From Mucilaginibacter arboris (GTDB lineage: Bacteria > Bacteroidota > Bacteroidia > Sphingobacteriales > Sphingobacteriaceae): a stretch of DNA of 64,000 bases. Positions within the stretch are counted from its first letter, which is position 1, and each line of letters starts with the position of its first letter. The position numbers and the translations under genes are program-made. Below the pieces are notes generated by a model. It was not told where the DNA came from. It made no database searches and saw only the letters and a list, made by a program, of their open reading frames with translations. Where the stretch lies: the NCBI RefSeq assembly GCF_009754915.1, contig NZ_WPIK01000001.1:186001-250000 (forward strand). Reading direction: 5' to 3'. Shown here one piece after another: positions 26,433-35,027 of this stretch.

Positions 26433-27064
26433 TTTTCTGTTGCTAAATAAGATTTTAAAAGTTTTTTCATGTATATTTTCATACGTGGCTTTAATTCTGA
26501 TTCCAGGAAGTTTTCATCCAGCACATCTTTACCCAGCATCCGCGAGGCAACTTGCGGCGTATTGATGATATAATTTTTAGTGCCAAAAATAGTTGCAATA
26601 CACAGGCCGATGTCTGCACCTTCAAAAAACGAGCCGTTATCAACCCCCTCCTGCATCACTTTTTTAAATTCTAACACATTAGTCATTAAAATGTCGGTGA
26701 TTTTCTCATTAATTTCTGCATGCCTGCTTAAAGAAACCTCCCGGTTAACCAGCTTTTGAAAACAACTGTTGGCAACAACCCGATCTACATATTTATCAAT
26801 ATAAAGTTCCAGCTTGTTCCAGGAACTCAAGCTTTCATCTTCGTTGATGTTTTGCAGCAAGGTCCTAAAAAGATTTATTTTACGCTCAAAAACAGCAATA
26901 AACAAACCTTCCTTCGAGCCAAAGTAATAATTAAGCATGGCCATGTTCACATTTGCTTCACCTGAAATTAAACGTGTGGAAGCACCGTCATATCCCAACT
27001 CCGAAAAAACCTTTTCGGCAACATCCAGAATATGATCCTTTTTGTCGGTTTTCTCTTTTTCCAT
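26429..27064 (-). CDS. TetR/AcrR-family repressor of the efflux operon
   Basis: 211 residues. The HTH occupies about 8-55: KKDHILDVAEKVFSELGYDGASTRLISGEANVNMAMLNYYFGSKEGLF. The C-terminal ligand-binding domain is typical and variable. It leads the efflux operon, with a perfect 9-4-9 palindrome 12 bases upstream of its start, so autoregulation relieved by a pumped compound is the simplest reading. Confidence 0.93.
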   Translation of the reverse strand: MEKEKTDKKDHILDVAEKVFSELGYDGASTRLISGEANVNMAMLNYYFGSKEGLFIAVFERKINLFRTLLQNINEDESLSSWNKLELYIDKYVDRVVANSCFQKLVNREVSLSRHAEINEKITDILMTNVLEFKKVMQEGVDNGSFFEGADIGLCIATIFGTKNYIINTPQVASRMLGKDVLDENFLESELKPRMKIYMKKLLKSYLATEK

Positions 27065-27075
27065 TTCGATGCAAA

Positions 27076-27097
27076 TTTAATCAAACGATTGATTAAA
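27076..27097. promoter_or_regulatory. Palindromic operator TTTAATCAA-ACGA-TTGATTAAA
   Basis: A perfect inverted repeat immediately upstream of tetR, with size and place fitting a TetR-dimer site. A similar palindrome (TCAATCGATTGA core) lies upstream of the porin-like gene at 41471. Confidence 0.75.
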
Positions 27098-27169
27098 CTA
27101 CAAGTTGTTGTAAAATAATTGACACATAAATGTTTTTTTAACCTGAAGTAAAGCCCATACTTAATATAA

Positions 27170-27181
27170 ATACTTCTTTTA
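27170..27181 (-). repeat. Dispersed motif variant (ATACTTCTTTTA on + strand)
   Basis: Lies between divergent tetR and PIG-L genes; on the motif strand it is preceded by TTTTATAGTGG. Confidence 0.8.
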
Positions 27182-27273
27182 CCACTATAAAATTGTTGTT
27201 ATACTTTGTGTTAATAAACCGCGAACAAATAAGCCATGATCTTTTTAACTAACTTCACCATTTTATCTAAATA

Positions 27274-29727
27274 ATGAAACGTTTCTATATCCTGCTGCTT
27301 TTTTTATGGTGTAAAAGCAGTATTTATGCACAAACTTCTCCTCCTGCTGACCGGGTTTCTATCGAACAGGAACTTAAAAAACTGCCCGTTTTAGGAAGCG
27401 TCCTTTACGTTGCTGCCCATCCCGATGATGAAAACACCCGTTTGCTGGCTTATCTAGCACAGGAAAAACATTACAGAACCGGTTATCTGGCTTTAACCAG
27501 AGGCGATGGCGGACAAAATTTAATTGGCAATGAGCAGGGCGAATTGCTTGGGTTAATACGGACACAAGAATTGCTGGCTGCAAGGCACGTAGATGGCGCA
27601 GAACAATTTTTTACACGTGCAAAAGATTTTGGTTTTTCTAAAGGGCCGGACGAAACTTTAAAAATCTGGGACAGAGAAAAAATTCTGGGAGATGTAGTTT
27701 GGGTGATCAGAAAATTCAGGCCGGATGTAATGATCTGCCGTTTCCCTACAACCGGCGAAGGCGGGCACGGGCACCATACCGCATCGGCCATACTGGCGCA
27801 GGAAGCTTTTGCGGCTGCTGCAGATCCGAAACGTTTCCCGGAACAGTTACAATTTGTACAACCCTGGCAGGCCAAACGTCTGCTTTGGAATACGTTTAAT
27901 TTTGGCGGAAATGACACCACCAACCCCGACCAGTTTAAGATTGATGTTGGCGTTTATAATACGCTGCTGGGGAAAGGTTATGGCGAAATTGCTGCCGACA
28001 GTCGCTCTAACCATAAAAGCCAGGGATTTGGCACCGCAAAACAACGCGGCACTTCTTACGAATTTTTTAAAACGATATTAGGCGATGCCCCAAGAACAGA
28101 TTTAATGGATGGCGTAAATACTACCTGGAAAAGAGTGCAGGGCGGAGACGAAATTAATATCAGGATCAATGATCTGGTAAAAAGTTTCAATCCAACAGAA
28201 CCGGCAAAATCTTTGCCGCTGTTGATGGATATTTATGCTTCCGTACAAAAACTTTCAGATGCATACTGGAAAACACAAAAATTAAAAGAACTGGATTTAC
28301 TGATACCGGCCTGCGCTGGTTTATGGCTGGAAAGTTATGCCGTTAACCCTACTTATGCTGTTGGCGACAGCATCAGCATCCGCAACCAGGTGATTGATCG
28401 GTCCGGGATAAATATTAAGCTGGTAGCTACCGAAGCAGGCGATCAGAAAAACACTTTTAATACTTTGTTGCCAGCCAACCAAATGCTTGGTTTAGACAGT
28501 AAAACCATTGCAAAAAAAATTACGCAGCCTTACTGGCTCGATGGCCCGCAAATTCACGAAATGTATCCGGTAGCAGAGCAGCAGTTAGTTGGTTATCCTG
28601 AAAACCCTGATCCGGTTACTGTTAAATGGCAATTTGTAATTTATGGGCATCTGATCACTCTGCAGCGACAACTGATGTATAAATACGTAAACCCGGTTCG
28701 CGGAGAAGTTTATCAGCCTTTAGAAATTACACCGCCGGTTACTGCAAATTTGGATCAGGAAGTTTATATTTTCAACAACAATCAGCCTAAACAAATTACG
28801 GTTAAATTGAAAAGTTTTACCAACAGTAATGGCAGCATCAGTTTAAAAGTTCCGGCCGGATGGAAAGTAGCTCCCGCAAATGCTTCTTTTACCGGCAAAA
28901 AAAAGGGGGACGAGTGGGGCGCTGTTTTTACTGTTACTTCCGGCATCAGCAAAAACGAAACCGATACCATACAAGCAATTACGCAGGTTAATGGCAAAAC
29001 TTATACACAAGGCATTCATCAAATTAGTTACGAGCACATTCCGAATATTACTTTTTTCCCGCCGGCAGAAGCAAAACTGGTTAATGTAGATTTAAAAACA
29101 AACGGCAAAAGAATTGCTTATGTGCCCGGAGCTGGAGATTTAGTTTCGGAAGCTTTGCAACAAGTAGGCTATCAGGTTAATACGCTTACGGAAAATGAAA
29201 TACTGACCGGCAACCTCTCTGTTTATGATGCGATTATTATTGGTGTGCGCGCTTTCAACATTAACAATCGTTTAACCGTTGAACAGCCTAAATTATTAGA
29301 ATATGTTAAAAACGGAGGCAATTTATTAGTGCAATACAACAACAATAATGGTTTGGTAACTAACCGGATTGGCCCGTTTCCGTTTCGTATCGTTAACGTT
29401 CGGGTTACAGATGAAAATGCGCCGGTTACTATTTTAGATCCTGCTGATCCGGTTTTAAATTATCCAAATAAAATAACAGACCAGGATTTTAAAGGCTGGA
29501 TTCAGGAAAGAGGAATTTACTTTGCAACAGACATCGACCCAAAATACAGAACTATTTTGCAACTAAACGATCCAAATGAACAACCAAATAAAGGTTCGTT
29601 ATTAGTTGCAGATTACGGAAAAGGACGATTTGTATATACTTCGCTGGTATTTTTCAGGGAATTGCCGGCAGGTGTTCCGGGCGCTTACCGTTTATTTATC
29701 AATTTGATCAGCAAAGCAAAAAAATAA
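27274..29727 (+). CDS. Exported PIG-L (LmbE-like) family deacetylase, large two-part form
   Basis: 817 residues with a signal peptide ending SSIYAQ. The N-terminal half is a zinc-dependent N-acetylglucosaminyl deacetylase-type domain: AHPDDE at 48-53 and HGHHTA at 165-170. The middle is beta-rich (NPVRGEVYQPLEITPPV, then PAGWKVAPANASFTG). The last ~220 residues resemble a flavodoxin/ThuA-like glutamine-amidotransferase fold (YDAIIIGVRAFNIN, LLEYVKNGGNLLVQYN). It likely deacetylates a sugar or glycan in the periplasm. An ATACTTTG promoter-like sequence lies at about 27200. Confidence 0.85.
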   Translation: MKRFYILLLFLWCKSSIYAQTSPPADRVSIEQELKKLPVLGSVLYVAAHPDDENTRLLAYLAQEKHYRTGYLALTRGDGGQNLIGNEQGELLGLIRTQELLAARHVDGAEQFFTRAKDFGFSKGPDETLKIWDREKILGDVVWVIRKFRPDVMICRFPTTGEGGHGHHTASAILAQEAFAAAADPKRFPEQLQFVQPWQAKRLLWNTFNFGGNDTTNPDQFKIDVGVYNTLLGKGYGEIAADSRSNHKSQGFGTAKQRGTSYEFFKTILGDAPRTDLMDGVNTTWKRVQGGDEINIRINDLVKSFNPTEPAKSLPLLMDIYASVQKLSDAYWKTQKLKELDLLIPACAGLWLESYAVNPTYAVGDSISIRNQVIDRSGINIKLVATEAGDQKNTFNTLLPANQMLGLDSKTIAKKITQPYWLDGPQIHEMYPVAEQQLVGYPENPDPVTVKWQFVIYGHLITLQRQLMYKYVNPVRGEVYQPLEITPPVTANLDQEVYIFNNNQPKQITVKLKSFTNSNGSISLKVPAGWKVAPANASFTGKKKGDEWGAVFTVTSGISKNETDTIQAITQVNGKTYTQGIHQISYEHIPNITFFPPAEAKLVNVDLKTNGKRIAYVPGAGDLVSEALQQVGYQVNTLTENEILTGNLSVYDAIIIGVRAFNINNRLTVEQPKLLEYVKNGGNLLVQYNNNNGLVTNRIGPFPFRIVNVRVTDENAPVTILDPADPVLNYPNKITDQDFKGWIQERGIYFATDIDPKYRTILQLNDPNEQPNKGSLLVADYGKGRFVYTSLVFFRELPAGVPGAYRLFINLISKAKK

Positions 29728-29773
29728 AATTAGCATTAGGCAGCAATCAATTATTCGGTTAATTTTACTGCCG

Positions 29774-29785
29774 TAAAAACAGCAT
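29774..29785 (+). repeat. Sister motif TAAAAACAGCAT
   Basis: Copy ending one base before the ATG of the small membrane protein, preceded by TTTTACTGCCG. Confidence 0.8.
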
Positions 29786-29786
29786 T

Positions 29787-29978
29787 ATGGAAAATAACGA
29801 AACAGAAGAAGTTAAAAATTTTGACAACTTATACTATATAGTGGGTTTGTTGGCAGGAATTATTACTGCTTATATTGTACAGGGAACTTTTTTATGGATG
29901 CTGATCGGCGCCGTACTGGGTTTGCTGAGCGCAGGGTTTTATGTAAGTAAAGTTGCACCAAGAGACGTAGAAAATTAA
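29787..29978 (+). CDS. Small inner-membrane protein, unknown function
   Basis: 63 residues. An acidic N-terminal tail (MENNETEEVKNFDN) is followed by two hydrophobic helices (LYYIVGLLAGIITAYIVQG and MLIGAVLGLLSAGFYVSKV) with little between them. It has its own strong terminator 22 bases later. I recognise no family. Coding is supported by the clear helical hairpin, a position 59 bases after PIG-L and before the terminator, and an ordinary start. Confidence 0.65.
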   Translation: MENNETEEVKNFDNLYYIVGLLAGIITAYIVQGTFLWMLIGAVLGLLSAGFYVSKVAPRDVEN

Positions 29979-30000
29979 GGAACAGTTCCGCGCTTTTATC

Positions 30001-30056
30001 AAACTAAAAAACCAGCTAAACCACAAATGTGGTTTAGCTGGTTTTTTAGTTTTTGT
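30001..30056. terminator. 25-bp perfect hairpin, bidirectional terminator
   Basis: 30001-30025 and 30028-30052 are exact complements with a two-base AA centre. T-runs lie on both strands (TTTTTTAGTTTTTG on +, the same in mirror on -). It serves the small membrane-protein gene and the convergent DUF1080 gene. Confidence 0.93.
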
Positions 30057-30075
30057 GTTTAATTAATACCAGATC

Positions 30076-30768
30076 TTAAAGCTGGAGGATTTTAATATTT
30101 CTAAAGGAAACGCCATAGCCATGATCTTGTAATGCAATATGCCCTTTCGGAAAGGCCGCAAAGTTTTTCCAGGTCTTAAACTTGCTGTTTTCGAGCATGG
30201 TTTTCCATTCTTCGCTGCCCATTTGGGTTTCTACTATTTTTACACCGTTCAGCCAAAATGTTAGATGCCCGTTCTGTTTACGCAATTTTACCAGGTTCCA
30301 TTGTCCGGCCGGTTTAGCAACATCCTGCGAAGGAGCTTTCATATCATATAACGACCCCGCTAAATGATTGGCCTTTTTATTGTCTTCTGCATTTTTGTTA
30401 TCCAAAATCTGCATTTCTATACCGGTATCATACGTATTATGAAAAGCAGGGTCTTCATGAACGCCGAAAATTAAACCACTGTTTCCACCTTCGGCAATGT
30501 TCCATTCTAAGGTTAATTCAAAATTTTCGTATTCCTCATTAGTTACTAAATCTCCCTGGCCTTCGGCTTTTGGATTTAATTGGAGGATGCCGTTAGCAAC
30601 TGTCCAGGCAGGCGTAACATCCGGTTTCAGGTAAGTATGCCAGCCCTGCGTATTCTTTCCGTTAAACAACAACTGTTCTCCATATTGTTTTTGGGAAGAT
30701 TGATTTTGGGCAGATGCCGGATAAATAAAAGCAACAGATACAAATAAGCTTAACAGAAAGAGTTTCAT
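30076..30768 (-). CDS. DUF1080 (3-keto-disaccharide hydrolase-like) exported protein
   Basis: 230 residues with a signal peptide ending YPASAQ. The DUF1080 jelly-roll is clear: LLFNGKNTQGWHTYLKPDV, NEEYENFELTLEWNIAEGGNSGLIFGVHED, GIEMQILDN and GHIALQDHGYGVSFRNIKI. Members of this domain family hydrolyse 3-keto-glycosides or bind glycans. It stands alone, convergent with the small membrane-protein gene. Confidence 0.9.
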   Translation of the reverse strand: MKLFLLSLFVSVAFIYPASAQNQSSQKQYGEQLLFNGKNTQGWHTYLKPDVTPAWTVANGILQLNPKAEGQGDLVTNEEYENFELTLEWNIAEGGNSGLIFGVHEDPAFHNTYDTGIEMQILDNKNAEDNKKANHLAGSLYDMKAPSQDVAKPAGQWNLVKLRKQNGHLTFWLNGVKIVETQMGSEEWKTMLENSKFKTWKNFAAFPKGHIALQDHGYGVSFRNIKILQL

Positions 30769-30845
30769 AATTGGTTAAGGTTTGTGTTATTAAATTGGTT
30801 GAAGCTTCTTTTAAAGCTGTTAAATTTATAAATCTTAACCAAGAT

Positions 30846-30857
30846 ATGCTTCTTTTA
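30846..30857 (-). repeat. Dispersed 12-mer (ATGCTTCTTTTA on + strand)
   Basis: Exact copy between the DUF1080 start and the terminator of the next minus-strand gene. TTTTTATGTGC precedes it on the motif strand. Confidence 0.9.
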
Positions 30858-30870
30858 GCACATAAAAATC

Positions 30871-30915
30871 AGTGTAAAAAATAAAAGCCCCACGAAACGG
30901 TGTCCGTGGAGCTTT
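30871..30915 (-). terminator. Rho-independent terminator of the gene 30936-31406
   Basis: On the minus strand AAAGCTCCACG pairs with CGTGGGGCTTT (one mismatch) around a ten-base loop, then TTATTTTTT follows. Confidence 0.85.
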
Positions 30916-30935
30916 CAACCTAAACCTTATCACAA

Positions 30936-31406
30936 TTAAACCAATATTGCTATTGATTCAAATAATGATTCTTCAATTATCATACCAGAAATTAGCTTTT
31001 TTTCTAATAAACCTGCCCAGCTGTTTAAATATTTAATTACGTCTTCGCTTTTGTTGTGCTTTAAATATTGTTTTCCCTGCGGGAGATTAGCCAGAACTGC
31101 ATCATCAGAAAGTTTTTCCAGATGGGCAAGGTCAGAACGGGTAAAGCCAAAGGCCAGCATTTCGTCGATAATATGATCAAAAGGCAAACCGCTTTGCGGA
31201 CAATAATCAAATAATTGTTCGTTCCAGTCGCCATGTCGGCGCATTGCTTCCCGGTGTATAGCTGCCTTGTCCAGATTTGTAACCACTTGTGCTAAATTAC
31301 CGCAATTACAACTGCCCATGTGGCCCCATTGGTACGGCGCTTTGTTTTGCAAGTTTTCTGCCGTTTTACGCAAAGCTGCTATTACTTGTATTGTTGCTTT
31401 TGCCAT
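30936..31406 (-). CDS. Conserved-looking protein of unknown function with GSCNCGNLAQ motif
   Basis: ATG 31406 (MAKATIQVIAALR) gives 156 residues; an in-frame ATG at 31463 would add 19 residues and overlap the anti-sigma gene. The sequence YQWGHMGSCNCGNLAQ with CNC, then AIHREAMRRHGDWNE and CPQSGLPFDHIID, is soluble and helical. The cysteines and histidines could bind metal. I do not recognise the family. It follows the sigma/anti-sigma pair on the same strand and ends with its own terminator, so it may be part of that operon. Confidence 0.6.
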   Translation of the reverse strand: MAKATIQVIAALRKTAENLQNKAPYQWGHMGSCNCGNLAQVVTNLDKAAIHREAMRRHGDWNEQLFDYCPQSGLPFDHIIDEMLAFGFTRSDLAHLEKLSDDAVLANLPQGKQYLKHNKSEDVIKYLNSWAGLLEKKLISGMIIEESLFESIAILV

Positions 31407-31449
31407 CTGCCTTAATTTTTTGAACCACGATTTATAGCTAAAAATAGCG

Positions 31450-31938
31450 CTATTTCTTTTCAAAAAACCATTTTCTAAAATAATGATCTAAAAAGAACAA
31501 TCCTAAAACCACATCAAAAAACAAAAACCCTTTAATAACTACCGGATTTAAATAACTGTTTACAGCAGGCAGATTAATTTGTGGTAATTTTATTGCAACC
31601 GCATGCGACCAACTGATATTTGCAAAAATATATCCCAAAAGAAGCAGTATTGAAAAGATAAAAAAAGCAGCAATTACCCCAATAATGCGATGGTTAATAT
31701 GCGTTTTTAAGGGTACTCGTGCCTGTTCTGACCGGATGTTTTCCATCACTTTAAAGGTAAAACCCATTGATGGTTCTTCCAGGTCAATTGCATTTATGTT
31801 TTCCTGAAATGCTAACAATTCTGCATATTTCCTCCGGTAATTTTCATCTTTTTCAATACGCTGGCTGATGGTTTTTTGCTCTTCTTCTGTACAAAAACCA
31901 TCTATATAATTCCAAAGTTTTTCTTCTATTTCGTTCAT
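31450..31938 (-). CDS. Anti-sigma-factor-like membrane protein
   Basis: 162 residues. The N-terminal zinc-less anti-sigma-like helices (EEKLWNYIDGFCTEEEQKTISQRIEKDENYRRKYAEL) are followed by a membrane helix (VIAAFFIFSILLLLGYIFA) and a second C-terminal one (GFLFFDVVLGLFFLDHYF). It overlaps the ECF sigma gene by four bases, the classical arrangement. It probably holds the sigma factor at the membrane until a signal arrives. Confidence 0.75.
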   Translation of the reverse strand: MNEIEEKLWNYIDGFCTEEEQKTISQRIEKDENYRRKYAELLAFQENINAIDLEEPSMGFTFKVMENIRSEQARVPLKTHINHRIIGVIAAFFIFSILLLLGYIFANISWSHAVAIKLPQINLPAVNSYLNPVVIKGFLFFDVVLGLFFLDHYFRKWFFEKK

Positions 31939-32513
31939 AACAATTCCCTCACTTCCTCTTTTAACAAACTTTCCAGCTTTTCTTTTAAACGATGCCGCGC
32001 CCGGTGCAGTTTTACTTTCACCGTATTAGTTTCCATTTCCATTACGGCTGCTATTTCTTCTAATGATTGTTCGCCCTGGTAAAATAAAGTCATGATGGCG
32101 GCATCATCCGGCAATAATTTACTGATGGCTAAATTAATATAGAACGTTTGCGATTTTTGTTCTGTTTGGTCCGTTTTAAATTCTGTTTGATTTTTTACCT
32201 CCATAAAAACAGCATCATCATCTATAGAATAGGTGTTCAATTTTTTCTTCCGCAGAAAAGTCATGGAAGTAGTATAAACAATTGTGTACAGCCATGTACT
32301 AAATTTAGATTGCTGCTGAAAAGAACCCAATGCTTTATACGCTTTTACAAAACAATCCTGCGCCACTTCTTCCGCGTTTTCCCTGTTTTTTACAAAACGT
32401 ATGGCAAGCGTAAAAACGTACCGCTGATGGCGTTTCACCAAATCTGCGTAAGCAGACTGATGGCCGGCCAAAACCTGCTTAATCAGTTCTATATCGCTTA
32501 ATTCTTTTTGCAT
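31935..32513 (-). CDS. ECF-type RNA polymerase sigma factor
   Basis: 192 residues. Region 2 is YADLVKRHQRYVFTLAIRFVKNRENAEEVAQDCFVKAYKALGSF and region 4 is LPDDAAIMTLFYQGEQSLEEIAAVMEMETNTVKVKLHRARHRLKEKL. It would direct RNA polymerase to an envelope or stress regulon controlled by the coupled anti-sigma protein. It is divergent from the DUF6249 protein gene, a pairing often seen in Bacteroidota. Confidence 0.93.
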   Translation of the reverse strand: MQKELSDIELIKQVLAGHQSAYADLVKRHQRYVFTLAIRFVKNRENAEEVAQDCFVKAYKALGSFQQQSKFSTWLYTIVYTTSMTFLRKKKLNTYSIDDDAVFMEVKNQTEFKTDQTEQKSQTFYINLAISKLLPDDAAIMTLFYQGEQSLEEIAAVMEMETNTVKVKLHRARHRLKEKLESLLKEEVRELL

Positions 32514-32558
32514 GAATTGTAAACTCTGACGCCCGAAATTAAGATGAGGTTACAGCTA

Positions 32559-32687
32559 ATGCTTCTTTTATCGATATAAATTTATGAGCATCTTTTTATT
32601 TAACTGTATTTAACGTCCTTTTTGCTTGACCAAAAAGAACCAAAAAGTCAAGACCGCAGGTTTGCTAAATGGAATTTGCTTCTTTTA
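32559..32687 (-). repeat. Two dispersed-motif copies in the divergent intergenic region
   Basis: ATGCTTCTTTTA at 32559-32570 (exact) and TGCTTCTTTTA at 32677-32687. Both are followed on the + strand by ATATAAA-type sequence. Between them, 32624-32655 is a CTTTTTGCTTGACC / AAAAAGTCAAG inverted repeat. Confidence 0.8.
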
Positions 32688-32785
32688 TCAATATAAAATT
32701 TATTTATGCTTATGTGTAACCTAATTTAAAAGCAGGTGGTCATAACTTGTAATTCAATAAATTTAACTTTTTTAATATTAATAAA

Positions 32786-33148
32786 ATGAGTCAGAGTCAA
32801 TTAGCCCTTTTAATCCCAATTTTAGTTCCGCTTGCACTTTTTGCTTTGATTTTTGGGATTATTTACCTCAGGAACAAAGAAAGAATGGCCATGATTGAGC
32901 GTGGCATGGAACCCGATAACCGTTTACCGAGACAGCGGCAAAGCAATCCGGCCTTTAGCCTAACCTTTGGCTTATTGCTTATTGGCTCGGGCTTGGGTTT
33001 GTTTATTGCTTATATGATAGACCATTTTGCCTTATCAGACGAAAACAGCCCTGCAATTTATTTTTCGCTGATTGCATTTTTTGGTGGCTTGGGTTTGTTT
33101 GTTTCTTATTTGATAGAAAGAAAAGCAAACCAAAAGAAAGAACTGTAA
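32786..33148 (+). CDS. DUF6249-type inner-membrane protein
   Basis: 120 residues with three hydrophobic helices (residues 8-27, about 53-73 and 90-108) and the cytoplasmic segment RNKERMAMIERGMEPDNRLP, typical of the small membrane proteins paired with ECF sigma genes in this group. The function is unknown. The stop codon abuts a dispersed motif copy that also forms the stop of the convergent DinB gene. Confidence 0.75.
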   Translation: MSQSQLALLIPILVPLALFALIFGIIYLRNKERMAMIERGMEPDNRLPRQRQSNPAFSLTFGLLLIGSGLGLFIAYMIDHFALSDENSPAIYFSLIAFFGGLGLFVSYLIERKANQKKEL

Positions 33149-33160
33149 ATGCTTCTTTTA
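33149..33160 (-). repeat. Dispersed 12-mer containing the DinB stop codon
   Basis: Exact copy (ATGCTTCTTTTA on +). The minus-strand TAA that ends the DinB gene is the first three bases of the motif. Confidence 0.9.
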
Positions 33161-33670
33161 CAGGTATCTTTCTTTGATGATATTGATGTGGTGCATTTCG
33201 TGGCCCGAGATTATATACAGCAATGCTTTTACAGAAACAATGGCGTTGCTGGCTTTTCCTTTACGTTTTAACTCTTCTTCGGTCAGGTTTTTGTACAGGT
33301 ACAGGTTCGCTTTTCGTAACGCGCTAAATTCGTCTGCCAGATCTTCCAGTTCGCGTAACCTGTAGTTTGATTTTGAAGTGTAAAAGTTTTCATTAAAACC
33401 AGCCAGCGGATGATGATCGGCACGTGAAAACCGTAGCAAACGATAACTCATAATTCTTTCCGTATCGATCATGTGGCCCAATACTTCTTTTACCGACCAT
33501 TTTCCTTCGGCATAAGCAAAATCAGCTTTGTCCGGCGGAAGGGATAAAAAGAACTCATAAGTCTTTTTCTGATTGGATGAGAGTTTTTCGAGCACATCGT
33601 CATCACCAACCAAATCTACATATCCTTGGTAAAATGGCGCGTATTCTTCTGGTTTCGGTTTGCTGATCAT
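33158..33670 (-). CDS. DinB-fold protein
   Basis: 170 residues forming a four-helix DinB bundle. The metal-binding histidines are in GKWSVKEVLGHMIDTER and ISGHEMHHINII. These enzymes are thiol transferases or metal hydrolases of mostly unknown substrate. Its start overlaps the histidine kinase stop by four bases, so the two are coupled. VKEV near residue 60 is read from a motif variant (33481-33492). Confidence 0.88.
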   Translation of the reverse strand: MISKPKPEEYAPFYQGYVDLVGDDDVLEKLSSNQKKTYEFFLSLPPDKADFAYAEGKWSVKEVLGHMIDTERIMSYRLLRFSRADHHPLAGFNENFYTSKSNYRLRELEDLADEFSALRKANLYLYKNLTEEELKRKGKASNAIVSVKALLYIISGHEMHHINIIKERYL

Positions 33671-34926
33671 GCTTCAAGTCTTTTTAAAATAATACGAAAA
33701 GTGGTGCCTTTTCCAACTTCAGAGTCTTTCACAAAAATTTGTCCGTTATGATAATTTTCGATCATCCGTTTGGTTAACGAAAGCCCTAAGCCCCAGCCAC
33801 GTTTCCGCGTGGTGTAACCCGGACGGAAAACGGTCAGGAATTTAGAACGCGGGATACCTTTTCCAGTATCGCTAACATCAATATAAACTAATTTTTTTGA
33901 TACGCTTCCGCGGATAAAAACTTTGATTTGTCCGGTTCCTTCAATAGCATTTACGGCGTTTTTAAGCAGGTTTTCTAAAACCCAATCAAACAAAGGAATA
34001 TTTAAACCTGCCTTTAACTGTGTATCTCCTGCTAAATCAAAACTGATTTTATTGGTAACCCGCACTTTAAAATAATCTACATAATCTTTAACCACATCGT
34101 AAACTACATGCGTTTCTAATGCGGGTTTTGAACCGATCTTAGAAAAACGGTCTGCCACAATTTCTAGGCGTTTAACATCGTTGTCCATTTCCAGTAAAAG
34201 CGGGTCATCTTCGGCATTAAACTTATCTTTCAGCAACTCGATCCAGGCCATTAACGAAGAAATGGGCGTGCCTAACTGGTGTGCTGTTTCTTTGGCCAGG
34301 CCAACCCAAACCTGGTTCTGCTCTGATTTTCTGGACGAATTAAAAGCGGTATAAGCAACCAAAAGGAAAACGGCAATGAGCAAAAGCTGCACATACGGAA
34401 AAATTTTAAGCTGGGTAAGCAGCAGCGAATCCTTGTAATAAACCAGCCAGTAATTGCTTCCGAACATCTTTAAGCGGATGGGCTCGTGCTGGGCTTTCAT
34501 AGAAGCCAGTTCGTCTTTAAAATATTGCAGGTCGTATTTTACGGCCGGCGCTCCTTTTACCTGGTTTTTTTCTTCCAGATCAATAAAGGTTTTGGTAGAA
34601 TCGAGGCCTTTAGTAGAGATGAAATCGCCTTTTTCATCGGTAATAATGGCAGGAACAGAAAGGCTATCACGAACGGTAAAAACGTAATTTAAAAAATCAT
34701 TATCATCAGAAGATAAAACCTGCTGCATACTTCTCGCCCAAACTTCGGCACGCGTATGTTCGGATTCAGCTATATGTTTTACTAAGTAATTGGTATAAAA
34801 CAAAGAGCCGCTGGCAATAACTGCGGCAAAAACAAGCAGCAGATAATTCCACTGTCGTTTGTGTTCGTAAGGGTTCATCCGCTTCAAAATACGCGAATCG
34901 TCCTGAAATATGGCAGTTGGGTTCAT
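33667..34926 (-). CDS. Membrane sensor histidine kinase
   Basis: 419 residues. Two membrane helices (about 28-48 and 173-194) enclose a ~120-residue periplasmic sensor with GDFISTKGLDSTKTFIDLEE. The H-box is AKETAHQLGTPISSLMAW, and the ATPase has WVLENLLKNAVNAI (N), VSDTGKGIP (G1) and RGWGLGLSLTKRM (G2). It lacks HAMP and PAS domains. No response regulator is adjacent, so the partner is elsewhere. Coupled to the DinB gene. Confidence 0.92.
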   Translation of the reverse strand: MNPTAIFQDDSRILKRMNPYEHKRQWNYLLLVFAAVIASGSLFYTNYLVKHIAESEHTRAEVWARSMQQVLSSDDNDFLNYVFTVRDSLSVPAIITDEKGDFISTKGLDSTKTFIDLEEKNQVKGAPAVKYDLQYFKDELASMKAQHEPIRLKMFGSNYWLVYYKDSLLLTQLKIFPYVQLLLIAVFLLVAYTAFNSSRKSEQNQVWVGLAKETAHQLGTPISSLMAWIELLKDKFNAEDDPLLLEMDNDVKRLEIVADRFSKIGSKPALETHVVYDVVKDYVDYFKVRVTNKISFDLAGDTQLKAGLNIPLFDWVLENLLKNAVNAIEGTGQIKVFIRGSVSKKLVYIDVSDTGKGIPRSKFLTVFRPGYTTRKRGWGLGLSLTKRMIENYHNGQIFVKDSEVGKGTTFRIILKRLEA

Positions 34927-34976
34927 TTTGGCTTTGCTTTAAAATTATTGAAGCATTTATCTACAAGGTTAAAACT

Positions 34977-34984
34977 TATCTTTG
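34977..34984 (+). promoter_or_regulatory. -7 box TATCTTTG upstream of gltX
   Basis: Exact TAnnTTTG match 44 bases before the gltX ATG. A sister-motif copy (ATGCTGTTTTTA, 34999-35010) lies between. Confidence 0.45.
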
Positions 34985-34998
34985 CTTTAATTAAACAA

Positions 34999-35010
34999 AT
35001 GCTGTTTTTA
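34999..35010 (-). repeat. Sister motif (ATGCTGTTTTTA on + strand)
   Basis: Copy in the gltX leader, 17 bases before the ATG; TTTTAAGCGG precedes it on the motif strand. Confidence 0.8.
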
Positions 35011-35027
35011 CCGCTTAAAATTATATA

